Source of the DNA: Miscanthus floridulus
Taxonomy: Eukaryota; Streptophyta; Magnoliopsida; Poales; Poaceae
Reading direction: 5' to 3'
Length of the DNA: 64,000 nucleotides
Assembly: GCF_019320115.1 (NCBI RefSeq)
Contig: NC_089591.1
Coordinates: 24,778,502-24,842,501 of the forward strand
The position numbers and the translations under genes were made by a program. The notes under the pieces were generated by a model. The model did not search any database. It worked only from the letters and a program-made list of their open reading frames with translations, and had not been told where the DNA came from. The stretch's first letter is position 1; each line of letters begins with the position of its first letter. Shown in pieces: positions 24,490 to 35,570 of the stretch.

Positions 24490-24882
24490 ATGATGGAGAT
24501 AATATTTCTGCCTATAGACATTCATGAAGAAACAACCTTGGAGTCTAAAAAGGAAGATGACATTGATGAGCATGGAAGTTATTTCATGAACACCTCATCA
24601 AATCCATGCTCACATGGGAAATTTCCTAAATCAATTGGTCTCTCCAACATTGCCACACATGAGATCTTCAACCTCCTCATACATACTGTTCATAAAAACT
24701 TTGAAAGCATGGTTATAGATGCATATGTTTATCATAAATATTGTAGATCTTGTTGTGTGAATCTTGAGACAGGTACCCAGAGGTTGGTATTTGAGGGAAA
24801 ACCACTTCACAAACTTGAAACACAATTCAAAGGTTTCCTAGGGATGAGCTTCTATCCTAAAACAAGCACTTTTGGGAGATAA
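24490..24882 (+). CDS. Intact 130-codon ORF downstream of Athila-like gag, unknown
   Basis: Open from 24490 to a stop at 24880-24882. It has an acidic N-terminal part (KKEDDIDEHGS), a central segment SIGLSNIATHEIFNLLIH, and YVYHKYCRSCCVNLETGTQR with a Cys pair. I cannot assign it to gag, protease, RT or integrase. It may be the last conserved part of the gag-region reading frame in a non-autonomous element family, retained without stops while gag decayed. An accidental ORF is possible but less likely given its length in this decayed context. Confidence 0.4.
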   Translation: MMEIIFLPIDIHEETTLESKKEDDIDEHGSYFMNTSSNPCSHGKFPKSIGLSNIATHEIFNLLIHTVHKNFESMVIDAYVYHKYCRSCCVNLETGTQRLVFEGKPLHKLETQFKGFLGMSFYPKTSTFGR

Positions 24883-27800
24883 CATGAGCTTTCACCTTTT
24901 TGATGTGATGCCTTTGTGAAATGAGCATAGAAATATAATTGTGAAAATATTCCTTTGGGTATTTTTGTCACTAACCATTCTAGGTTTGAAGCAAAAAAGA
25001 ATGAGGGATGACAACACCAGGAATGTCCAACCAATCATCATGTAACATTGAATCACATCCTTCCAAACTTGATTTTTTTCTACAAAATTTAAGCTAGGGT
25101 ATAGACTTCTCTAAAACATCTCTTGCCATGTTGCTAAATTATTTTGGTTGTCTCTACCTTTAAGACATGCTCAATTTGCTAAATAACAATCATGTTCTTT
25201 CATCTCCGTTTGAGTAAAACTCCATAGTGCTTTCATGTTACCTTTGTCAGCCATAGTAAGTTTTGCTTTGGAAGTACTCGACATACTTCCAAAGGTTTTT
25301 TAAATTAAGCGAGGTGCTTAGGTAAAAATGTCTTCCTTAATCAAATTAGACATGGAGTCCAGTTTAGTTATTGAACTAAAAAAATTGCTTTAGCAGATAC
25401 TAGATATTTTGTTGGACTAACCCATGCAGGAAATTCTCAATTCAATTTGGGTAAGTCATGAGATGGATTCAAATCAAAGATGAAGCAAGGCACATCATTT
25501 AAAACATGGGATAAAAAGTTCTATGCTAATTAATATGTTAAAACCAACTCTAACATAGATAATCTTCAGCCCTATTACAACACTACCTCTACCTTGAATT
25601 ATTTGTACAATCCTTTGGGTATGTGTTGTCCACTAATCCTTTGTAGACACAAAACAATGAATGAGGCTGAAGGCCCAACAAAATGGCAAGATCGAAGAAT
25701 AGAAAGATTGCATGACAAAAGGATGAGAAAGAAAGGGTACAATCTAGGAGACAAGAAGCTCATGAACAACTCATATTGTGAGGCTAGCCAAACAAGGAAA
25801 ACTTCAAGCAAATAGGAAGGACCATCATGAGTCATCTACCCTTCGTCACATGGTGTCATCACGCTCCAATGACAAAGGTAACATTCTAAGGTAAATGGTC
25901 ATCATTTAAAAAGTTTTTCCCTGATTCTAGTACACATAATATAAATAAGAAACAAACATGTTTGAGTTACAATTTCACTTAATCCAATCTGATTAACTCA
26001 ACATGTTTAGTTCTTTAAACTTGTTCTTGGCACTAGTTTCTTGAGCTCATAGTCTTAACCAAATAAGCTAAAAAGTGCACATATTATCTCTAGAAGATGA
26101 TAGTCATAATCATGTAAAGAGTGATACATTATGCACAGATAGACAATCCTTCCTTGTGTTAAGCAATTAAACCCTTTTAGCCAAATTACTTAAATGCTAC
26201 ATTCATGCATAATCTTCTAATCCTTTCACCCATGATATAAATGAACACAACACATAACATCAACTTCATCTTGTTCAATGTGCCTAAGGATAAAGAGGAA
26301 TAAGTAAAGTTTTGGTTCTATTGGTGTTTCTCCACCAATAGAGCCTATGCACTTGATCTCTACCTTATCTTATGAGCAGGACACACTTCAAGCAAAGTGT
26401 GGGGAAAGTTGATTCCCCAATTTTCACAAGTGAAGGTTCTGAGCCTGTCAAACTCGAAACCAAGATGGATTTGCCAAAAGAAGGTGACATCACCATTAGA
26501 GGCGTCATCACAAGAATCCTCATCTTCAGAGCAAACCAAGGTATTTGATCAATGAACTTCATAAGGAGAAGTCCGGTTCGAAGAACATACAACACCAAAC
26601 CCTCACCGAAAGAGCTAGCTTAGGGGTGAAGCAGTCCTGTGTATCCTGGTAAGCATTCTTTCCCTTTTGTTTTAGTTTTAGTTTCTTTTTAATTAGTTAA
26701 AAATGATGAATGAAATATAAAATAAAAATTTATCTTTGCATTAGTCATTTATAGTAATGTGTGATCTAGTAAAATTGAAAATAAAATAAAATGTGTGTTT
26801 AGTTTGCTTTGTTTTTAAGAGTTGTTAGCAAATAAAAAGGACTCAGAATAATCTCTTAAATGGAAATGATGAATAGCTGCTCTGTTGTAATTCCTTTCAA
26901 GTACCTAGTTTTTAGTCTTAAATTCTCCTAAGTTTTGGATAAGATTGTTTTGATATAAGGATTTACTCTGAACTTGAAACTTGTGGGTTGCATATGCTTG
27001 ATCTAAGTCTAGGTAATTGATGGATATGATATGAGAAGGTTTGAGCTGTTGTTTATCTTATTCCAAGGGACACCAAAGTTCTAGAGATTTATCTTTTAAA
27101 AAGCACAAAAATACTATATGATGACTTCCAGTATAACAAAGCTTGAATTCCCACCAGAGCCATACATGTTATTTAGGCTAGGAAAACTTCCGCATATATG
27201 CTACTTGCTTTTGCATTGAGTTTTGTCAAGCTTTGTTGAGACTTATGAGAGATTTGTCATGCTCTTAAAATCAAGATCACCCACATATATGCACTACTAC
27301 TACACTAGGGTAGGCGCAAAAACATGCTTTCCATTTAGATCCACCCAAAAATGTTTTACTCTACACTGGGGGTAAACACAAAAACATGCTTGATAGGTTT
27401 TTGATCCACCAAATAATGCTCCAAGTTCTTGTTGCTATCTCTCAAAGTTTTGTTGAAAAGAGGCATTGGGCTATGCAAAAGTTATTCATTAAAAAAGAAG
27501 AAAAAAATGATGATGAGAAAAAAATGGACACAAAAGTGTCCTAGATATTTAAAACAATGAGTACTTAGATGCCGCCTGAAAAAAAGAGAAGGAAGATGAA
27601 TAAAATAGCCCCTGTTGTCTAGCAAATGTTTCTAAGTTTCAAAAGAGATAAGTTTTCAAGGAGCATAGTAGAATTAGGTTAGCCACTATATATCCACACA
27701 CATGCACATCTTGATTTGATCATATGACTCAACTCTCTTTGGATCCGAGGTTTGACTTTACAAATATGCATTTGCATGTATGCTCTAGCTTTCTCCCTAC

Positions 27801-28231
27801 CTATGAACTCCACATAAGCCTTAGTGGTTGGAAGCCTTAGTGGTTGGAAGAGAAAAAGGCATAACATCTTCATTGACTTTGTGAGGATCCACAAATACCA
27901 CATATATTGAGAGACTTGAGAGTGTCATACAATGGAATCTCTGAGTTTTATATTGAAAACTTAGAAAAACTTTGAAATAATGGTGGAACAAAGAACTTGA
28001 GACATAGTATTTGACTTGATCATTCTGTCTTTCAACTGCTCAAGAACCAAGTGAAGGCTGAGAAGCCCCATGGTTGAAGGTCATATGGGTAAGTTTGAAA
28101 GTCAGATGAGTTTATTCTAATCCAGAGGAGAATTTTTGATTGAACGCATGTGTACTTTTGAGACGTGAAAGCATTGTAGCAACTCCTAATCCATTGTAGA
28201 GTTTAGCTTTACTCAGGGATTGTCAAAGGTT
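24883..28231 (+). mobile_element. Long non-coding internal region of the Athila-like element
   Basis: About 3.3 kb without a recognisable protein on either strand, where pol would be expected. AT-rich, with A-runs near 27490-27530 and a short degenerate direct repeat (27300-27420, 'acactaggg..gcaaaaacatgctt'). A tract at about 26385-26415 ('aagcaaagtgtggggaaagtt') resembles motifs near Athila 3' regions. Short minus-strand frames (26365-26598, 27679-27903) look fortuitous. Confidence 0.55.
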
Positions 28232-28246
28232 AAGCTTGGGGGAGCT
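28232..28246 (+). other. Polypurine tract of the Athila-like element
   Basis: AAGCTTGGGGGAGCT immediately before the 3' LTR at 28247; primes plus-strand DNA synthesis in LTR elements. Confidence 0.75.
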
Positions 28247-29063
28247 TGTTGACGGTCACTAACACCAATTATAAACCATCAACGTAACCTACATTTATAT
28301 TTAATTCCATCACCAAACTTAGATTTAGGGGTTTAAACTAATAAATTCCATAAGTTTTGGTGAATCTGTGTTTTCAGCAGGGTTTAATTAGATAACCATC
28401 AAGGAGGACCTATTCATCAAAGGAAATTACATAATTCGGCCACGTAAATAGCATGGGAAGCTTCTAGAAGACTCTAGGAGGCTCTCCACCGAAGTAGACC
28501 CTAAGGGGCTACCATGTGGGGCCGATTGGCCCCACCTATAGGCTGACCAGCCTATGGGTTCCACCATTCAGCCTCCGCTTCGAAAGTTGGTTCCCCACCA
28601 CCATTGAGATCCAATCTTCACCGTTTATTCAAGTCGGTTTGATCTGTGGGCTTAGGATTGATGCTCTAGCTATATATATTAGCCCCTACCCTCCTCCCTC
28701 AGTAGATCCCTAAAACCCTGATTCATATCTTCAAGATCGAGCCAGTTATCAAGAGAAGATTAATCATCCATAGGATCTAGTCTTATAAATATAAATAGTA
28801 AGATGGAGAGTGAGGGAAGAGTTTGGGGGAGGTGCTGGCCTATCGATGCTCTCTATACATCTTGTACCTTGGTGGATCCAAGTTCTATCTAAGCTTGCCT
28901 CTAAGATTCCTTGGTAATCAATTTTTGATTCAAGTAAGTATTTTGTTTATATTGTTCATCAGGTTCATGACTCTTTTGAGTGCTTTATTTCTTATCGAGA
29001 GGGCAAAAAGTATTAAGCGTGAGTGTAAGCGTGGTGCTTAGACTAAGGTTAATCGTGGATGCA
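28247..29063 (+). mobile_element. 3' LTR of the Athila-like element, truncated
   Basis: TGTTGACGGTCACTAACACC start matching 17226, with TATA-like TATATATATTAG at about 28669. It aligns with the 5' LTR until 'gtggatgca' (29063) and then stops; about 400 bases of LTR end are missing. The adjacent sequence from 29064 belongs to a Tat LTR. Confidence 0.8.
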
Positions 29064-30075
29064 AGTGTTCAAGCGTGTGCTTGAGATCCAAACCTGGTGG
29101 TTCTATGGTTGTGAGCTAGTGAACTTGATTGATCTAATAAATCTGAAGGGACTGAGCATGAATCAACATAGGTTAACTTTTTTGTCAATTGGGAGAGAGC
29201 ACATCCCCTTTTATAGATGAAGGGAATGGCCATGGCCTTACAAGTGAGAGGGAGAGAGTACGAATGCTTCTAAGCCTTGTTGCCCATGCCGATGGGTGCA
29301 GGATAATGGTAGGCGCCCACAATACTATTGATGTCACTGTAGAATGTCAGATGCATGTGAGAGGTTACATCATCTTGTTCAGGTATGGTAGATATTGGTA
29401 TCTGCTATACTGTTGATGCCTAGAGGCATGTGAGGGGTTTTCACCATGTTTACTCAATATGATAATTCTGGCGCCCACAACACTATCAATGCCTAGGGGC
29501 ATGTGGGGGGCTTTACCATATGGGAGTCAATGGCGCCCACAACACTATAGAGGGAAATGTTGATGCCTACAATATTGTTCATGTCAGGGTGGTTACGGAG
29601 TACTGTTCCATGTAGGGTATGGTCCTTGGTACAGTGGTTTTGACTTGTGAGCCTTGCCTTGCTTTTCTTCGCACATCTCCTAGTCCCTACTGAGCAGGTG
29701 TCCCTAGTCGGATGGCTCTAGTTGGCTCTGAGTGTGCCAGTCGGAGAAGAGTGGTGAGTAGGGTTTCCGCGAACCCCCGGTCGGAGATGCAGGGTTGGAG
29801 TCAGAAGTAGTGCTTAGGCCAGGCCTTTCGATCGGAGAGGCCGTCTAGAGGCGGCTAAGTTCGAAGTGAGCACTCTGGTCAGAGAGGTCAGCCAAAATAG
29901 TCAATGAGCGAGCGCTATTCCTCTTTGGCCAGACCTCCTAGTCAGTGACTGGACCACCCTTTTGGCCTTTTGTTTTAGACTCTTGGGCCAGCCTAGGAGT
30001 TGCGTGCTGTCTGCTCGGGCTGAGCTCTGGCGTGGAAGCCGGTCCCCAAGGGACCTCGGGTTTATGAACCCGATA
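29064..30075 (-). mobile_element. 3' LTR of the Tat element, truncated
   Basis: Starts on the minus strand at 30075 (TATCGGGTTCATAAACCC, TG decayed to TA) and matches 53214-54219 to about 29064. The last roughly 270 bases present in the 5' LTR (52941-53213) are missing because the sequence is fused to the truncated Athila-like LTR. Confidence 0.8.
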
Positions 30076-30330
30076 GGAGCCCGCGAGCCCCCGGGCAATT
30101 TGGGCAGAATCATCCTAGGGATTTTTATCTTGATGGCGGGTGCATGCGAGCGCACCCACGGGTGTAGCCCCCGAGCCCCCAGGCGGTTCGGGTAGAACCG
30201 TCGGGGTTTTCCATGTCATCAATGGGGGAGTTTTTTTTATTTTGTCAGCGGGTGCGTGTGAGCGCACCCACGGGTGTAGCCCCCGAGCCCCCTGGGTGGT
30301 TCGGGTAGAACCGTCTGGGGGTGTTTGGTA
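30076..30330 (-). repeat. G-rich polypurine modules before the 3' LTR, about 2.5 copies
   Basis: Two copies about 112 bases apart (from 30136 and 30248) of a module with the minus-strand motif GGGGGCTCGGGGGCTACACC and 'gcgggtgc..gagcgcaccc', plus a partial third (30076-30128) that abuts the LTR and supplies the polypurine tract GGGGGCTCGCGGGCTCC. Confidence 0.7.
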
Positions 30331-30519
30331 GCGGGCGTGTGTGTGTGTTTTTAGTTGAGACGGTGTTTGTCAACCAGGGCATCGTTGCACAACCGTGGTT
30401 TTTAGTCATTTTAGAGATTTGGGTGAGATGGAGTCTACGGATCCTGACGTCGATGCGCGCCTATGGGATTAGGTGAGGTAGTTAGTTTGGGATCGGGCAA
30501 GCCAGAGCTCGTAGATCCT
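30331..30519. mobile_element. Spacer in the Tat 3' region
   Basis: No gene or motif beyond a short GT run (30335-30350). Confidence 0.4.
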
Positions 30520-31035
30520 GATGGGGCAAGATCAGGGTGCAGACCCTAGGTTTGTTTTTGGAGCGTAGTCGAAGCATAGCCAAATGGGGCGAGATTGGGG
30601 TCGTAGACCTGGGCATTTGGAGCACAGTCAGAAGTGTAGCCGGATGGGGTGAGATCGGGGTCGCAGACCCAGGTGTTTGGAGTGTAGTTGGAGCATAGTC
30701 GGATGGGGCGAGATCAAGGTCGTAGACCTGGGCGTTTGGAGCACACTCAGAGCATAGCTAGATGGGGTGAGATCGGGGTCGCAGACCTAGGCATTTGGAG
30801 CATAGTCGGAAGTGTAGCTAGATGGGGCGAGATCAGGGTTGTAGACCCAGGCGTTTGGAGCACAGTCGGAGCATAGCCGGATGGGGTGAGATCAGGGTCA
30901 TAGACCCGAGCATTTGGAGCGCAGTCGGAGTGTAGCCGGATGGGGTGAGATTGGGGTCGTAGACCTGGGCGTTTGGAGTGCAGTTGGAAGTGTAGCCAGA
31001 TGGGGTGAGATCGAGGTCGCTGACCCAGGCTTTTG
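30520..31035. repeat. Tandem array of 59-60 bp repeats (about 8-9 copies)
   Basis: The landmark ATGGGGYGAGAT occurs at 30584, 30644, 30703, 30762, 30822, 30881, 30940 and 31000, spacing 60, 59, 59, 60, 59, 59, 60; a degenerate earlier unit is at 30520. Each unit also holds 'gtagacc..ggcgtttggagc' and 'cagtcgga'. The one-base alternation comes from 'gaagtgtag' versus 'gagcatag' versions. The period is not a multiple of three, so frames across the array are not coding evidence. Confidence 0.9.
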
Positions 31036-32230
31036 TGTGTTGAACCCCCGAGCCTTGCTAGGCCTTAGTAGGGGTCGGTGTGAGTTGTGTGCGTTACCCC
31101 ATCCTTGGTTCCTCACAACCAGAGGGGCTGAGTTTTGTTGCTTGTCCTGATCGCTCGAGCTCTAGTGACACGCTCGGTGGTTTGCTAACGGGTATGATCG
31201 AGCGGAATCTAGGTTCATCGTTCATGATGGAGTCATCATAGCCCTCTTGTGACATTCCACTGCTCCTTTACCTGCAACCCGGTAGATGCCTGGGTCGTTC
31301 TGAAGACTGACCCGGGTGGCCTAATGGCCTCCCCACGATGGAGATTCTATGGGCTTGGCAAGAGGTTCAAGATCAAATGAGAAGGTTGAGATGACCCTGT
31401 CTACCAGACTAGGTGAGGGCCGCACGGGGCTCATCTATGTTTTCTCCCCTGGCTCTGTTGGTTGCTCATGTCGAATGAGGCAACCATTGCTTCGTGAAGC
31501 AACACAGCACGTTGTGATGCATTTCGCTGCACGTGTGATGCTTAGTTCCTAAGCCCCCGAGTGGTTCAGGGCCTGAATTGTCTAGGAGGCACGAGCGTAT
31601 GGATTGAATGCGCGTATGGCTGTATGAGATGATTTATAAACAAATAGAGGGGGTGGTAGTTTTTACCTTGATGACTCGAGTGACGAGGTTTGGAGAGCTT
31701 CAGTTGGAAATGTCCGACCAGGACCCGTGCTCGTCGTTCATGATGGAGTCAGCATGGCCTATATGGGGCGTCCCTTTACTTCCTACCTATCTCTCGATGT
31801 GTTTTTCTAAGCCATTGGATCGACTTAGGAAGTCCAATGGTCTCTTCCGGCGGAGATCCCACCTTGGGTTTTTCCAAGTCTCGCCTAGGGGTGCGGAGAG
31901 CTTCCTGCGTGTGGTGACATTTCGGTTTTCATGCTCGGTCGTGCGATAGTGGTGGGCCATACCTAGGCCACATTTTGTCTCACCAAGCAGCGTTCTGTCT
32001 GACCCGGTGTCATTCTATTGGCCAGCATGTGTCCAATTGGTTAGGGTGTGTCCCATCATTTCCCATCTGTATTGAATGGGAAAAGGGAGAGAGTTTTTCG
32101 CTCTGATCTTTTGCCCCTCTTCGGCTGCCATGTTTCTTCCTTAAATAGGGGGAGGGAGAGGGCTCTCCGTCATAGCCCTTTGCCTATTCTCCAACTATTG
32201 TCTCTCCTCCTTCCTCATCACCGAGAGTGC
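31036..32230 (-). mobile_element. Non-coding 3' region of the Tat element
   Basis: No convincing gene. Contains further C-rich (minus: GGGGGCTC/GGGGGCTTAG) tracts at about 31045 and 31550. A plus-strand TATA-like TTAAATAGGGGGAGG at about 32142-32156 precedes a possible antisense gene. Confidence 0.4.
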
Positions 32231-32238
32231 CTGTATGC

Positions 32239-32720
32239 CATGATGGCTCCTAAGTGAGAGAGATGGTTAGCGAGGAGGAAGACTTACAAATCCTTTTCAT
32301 GAATCCGGAGCATGATATCGAGCTAGAGGCTACCTAGGTTGGTGCTGGCCATCGTTGCTTGAGAAGGGGTGACTTCCATCAAAGGGGGTGGCGTACTAGA
32401 TTTGTTTGCAAGGCCTTCTTCAGGAAGGAGCCACATGTGGAGGGGAAGTTGCCTAGGGTCATGCTGGTGGAGGGTTCCGCGCCTATAGTTGCTCAGATTG
32501 GCTAGTTCATAAAGTTTGATGAGATTTCTTCCAGCCATGGTGGCCATACTTCGGTGGCGATGTCCCTGCCCAGGAGCTACCTCGACTGCTTGAGAAGGTC
32601 TAGAGCCCCATGCTCTTCTGCTGAGCATCTATGGGTGCGGCGTCTTTGAGGTACCCGTTGCACTCACTGAAGTCGAGGGAATAGAACTGGGCAATGGCCA
32701 TAGTAGTATTTGGAATGGAA
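32239..32720 (+). pseudogene. Possible antisense gene of the Tat element
   Basis: Plus-strand MAPK at 32241 (the first ATG is at 32238), followed by a stop and pieces in several frames: WLARRKTYKSF, then FVCKAFFRKEPHVEGKLPRV, IVAQIG, and near the end VFEVPVALTEVEGIELGNGH. The pieces read as one decayed protein with frameshifts, lying between pol and the 3' LTR in antisense and about 90 bases after a TATA-like box. I do not recognise the product. A minus-strand ORF over the same DNA (32323-32628) has no family signature. Confidence 0.35.
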
Positions 32721-33198
32721 GTAGTTTTTAGCAAAAAATGTAATAGATGAGTTCATGGGTGAGCCCCTATGTGAACATTTTTTGTATCAATGAACACATT
32801 AGTCTTGTTCTTTGTGATAGAATCACTATCTATTCCTTGTTTTTATCCTGGCGTAGATATTGTTCTTGTCCTTTCTTTTTCGCACCTGCTCGTTAGTTCC
32901 GTAGGCTGTAGCTATTTTAAGAACCTAGGCATGGCCCGTAGGGCTCTGCTGCTTGTAACCATAGGTCATGGTAGGGTGCGTTTGGTTAGGAGTGAGAACA
33001 AAGTTACGTAGGATAGTCAAAAGAAAAGGAATGCGCTTCCATTTAGGGACAAATTTGTTTACCACGTGATAATAAAAACAGAGGTAATAGTCGGTATTAT
33101 ACCCTTATGTAACCCCCAAGCGACCTACGCTAAAACTGTTTAGGCTAGGGTGCTTTATAGGAGTAAGTGTTGACTAAAAAAGTGGTAATACCAAATTT

Positions 33199-34595
33199 AG
33201 GGGAAAAACGACATAGTTGTTCAATGTTCCAAGTGTTGGTGAGAGCATTGCTGTTGTCGTCCTCCAATCGGTAGGTGCCTGGTCAGATTACTTCGGTCAC
33301 CATATAGGGTCCTTCCCATGGTGGAGAGAGTTTGTGTTTTTCCTTTGTTGATTGGGTCCTCCTGAGTACAAGGTCACTGACTTTGAGGATTCTCCCCCTA
33401 ATCTTTCTTTCATGGTACCTGCGAAGAGTTTGTTGATAGCTAGCAGAGTAGATGATGATCGTCTCGCGGGCTTCCTCAAGCAGGTCGACTGCATCTTGGT
33501 GAGCCTCCGTGGCTTGGTCACGGTTGAAAGCCTTTGCTCTTGGGGTGCTATGGTCGAGGTCGGAGGGCAACACTGCCTCAACTCTATAAGCTAGGAAGAA
33601 AGGTGTGAACCCAGTGGATTGGTTCGAGGTTGTTCTTAGGCTCTAGAGGATTATTGGGACCTCTGCCACCCATCATCCGGTGTATTTGTTGAGTTTGTTG
33701 AAGATGCGTGACTTGACTCCTTGGAGGACCATGCCATTGGCGCGCTCGACCTGACCGTTGGTTCATGGATGTCCGACCGAGGCCTAGTTGATCCTAATGC
33801 TGTATCCATCATTGAAGTCTATGAACTTCTTTCTAGTGAAGTTGGTTCCATGGTCAGTGATGATACAGTTAGGAATGTCAAATCAGTAGATAATGTCAAG
33901 GAAGAATTTGACCACCTCTTCTGAGCGGATGTTGGTGATGGGCTTGGCCTCTATCCACTTGGTGAACTTGTCGACTGCTACAAGTAGGTGAGTGAAACCA
34001 CCTAGGCCCTTTCTGAGGGGTCCCACCATGTCGAGGCCCTAGATCGCAAATGGCCAGGTGATGGGGATGGTTTGGAGCTCCTATGTTGGCAAATGTGTTT
34101 GTCGAGTATAGAACTGGCATCCTTCACATCTATGGATGACCTCCTCTACATCTCATAGTGCGGTGGGCTAGTAAAAACCTTGACAAAAGGCTTTTCCAAC
34201 CAATGACCTTGGGGCCGCGTGATGTCCACAAATCATAGCATGGACCTCAAGGAGGAGCTACTTCCCCTAGTCGATGGGGACGCACTTCATGATCACTCCT
34301 AATGGACTCCATTTGTAGAGCTCATCATCGAGCGTGATGAAGGTTTTGGCACGTAGAGCAATTCATTGGGCTTTGGTCCTTTTGGGTAGGAGAACCTCCT
34401 CGATGAGGTAGGCGAGTAGCGGCACTCACCAGTCGGTTTGATCGAGTGCCAATACAATGATGTCGATGGGTGACACCATCATGGAGGTACTGGGATTAGA
34501 GCCCCCGAGCGCTGGCTTGGTGCCATGGTTGGAGACCCCAAGTGCTGGCCTAGCATTAGGGTGAGTCTGGGTCAGACCTTCTAGGATGCGGGTGG
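33199..34595 (-). pseudogene. int: Tat integrase
   Basis: Read from 34595 down. Zinc-binding region: CGHH near 34225 and CEGCQF near 34115. Catalytic triad motifs in order: GLDMVGPL (about 34040), ITDHGTNFT (about 33855) and GQVERANG (about 33740). C-terminal domain includes RILKVSDLVLRR, SPPWEGPYMVTEV and the terminal WNIEQLCR. Integrase would insert element cDNA into chromosomes. Six or more stops (several TAG from CAG) and small indels inactivate it. Its upstream link to RNase H is at 43507 across the insertion 34596-43506. Confidence 0.85.
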
Positions 34596-34727
34596 TGTAA
34601 CAGAATTGACTAATTTATAAGAGCACAAGTATGAAAGCAATCACCAGAGTGATCAAACCGTCATACTTGAACCCATATAAACCTAGTAGTCAACTAAAAC
34701 CATGAAGAATTTCAAACCAACCTACAT
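34596..34727 (-). mobile_element. Terminal 132 bases of a giant LTR (U5 side)
   Basis: Matches the LTR ends at 43196, 36353 and 414 until about 34727, where it joins RT coding sequence directly. The other 4.5 kb of this LTR are missing. Confidence 0.8.
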
Positions 34728-35570
34728 AAGGATGCATCCTAAACCGGTACCTGATGCATCACAAAACACATCAAAAGGTTTCTCGATATCAGGTTGTGCC
34801 AAAACAGAAGCTAAGATTAACAAATTCCACAAAGTGTAAAAAGCAATCTCACACTCTAGAGTCCAAAGAAACTTCACATCTTTTTGAAGCAACCTGGTCA
34901 TGGGCTTGGCTATCTTAGAGAAATAAGGAATGAAGCAATGATAATAGCTAGCCAAACCAAGGAAACTTCTAACCTCATGCACTAAAGTTGGTGCTTTTCA
35001 ATCCAATACTTCTTGCACCTTAGACGGATCAACTGAAATTCCTTCATCAGACAACACATGACCCAAGAAAGGTACTTTCTTAAGCCAAAACTCAATTTTA
35101 CTGAACTTGCATAAAGCTTATGTTCTTGTAGCCTGAATAAAACAATTCTCAGATGCTCGACATGTTCTTCTGCCATCTCAGAATAAATCAAGATATCATC
35201 GATGAACACAACCATGAACTTGTCAAGTTCAGGCATGAACACCGAGTTCATCAAGTACATGAAGTAGGTAGGAGCATTGGTCAATCCAAAGGACATGACT
35301 AACTACTCAGAAAGGCCATACCTAGTGGAAAAAGTTGTCTTAGGTACGCCTCTCGGCCAAATCTTGATTTGGTGGTAACCTGACCTCAAATAAATCTTGG
35401 AGAACACATTTGCTTTAGACAACTGATCAAACAAAATGTCAATGCAGGGCAATGGGTACTTGTTCTTGATTGTCATGGCATTGAGTGGACAATAATCCAC
35501 TCACATGCGCAGTGACTTGTCCTTCTTTTTCATGAATATAGCTGGACAACCCCACAGTGATGAACTGGGG
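34728..35570 (-). pseudogene. Ty3/gypsy RT fragment, chromovirus (Tekay/Del) type
   Basis: Three minus-strand frames join as one [20 protein letters not shown] and RSGYHQIKI (35303-35520); [22 protein letters not shown] with the catalytic FIDDILIYS (34982-35300); VRSFLGLASYYHCFIPYF and FDVFCDASGTGLGCILM, start of RNase H (34722-34982). Similarity is to plant chromoviruses rather than to the Tat RT at 44.2-45.3 kb. Stops and frame slips are present. RNase H is cut at 34728 by the LTR end; integrase is absent. Same orientation as the leader at 41-43 kb, so it fits the same element. Confidence 0.75.

Noticed and set aside
29901..30331. ORFs on both strands in the Tat LTR and polypurine region
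   Set aside because: They lie in LTR and repeated polypurine modules; no match between the two LTR copies at peptide level.
30688..30876. ORFs with repeated peptide inside the 59-60-bp array
   Set aside because: Repeat period is not a multiple of three, so the frame is not maintained; the repeat is DNA-level.
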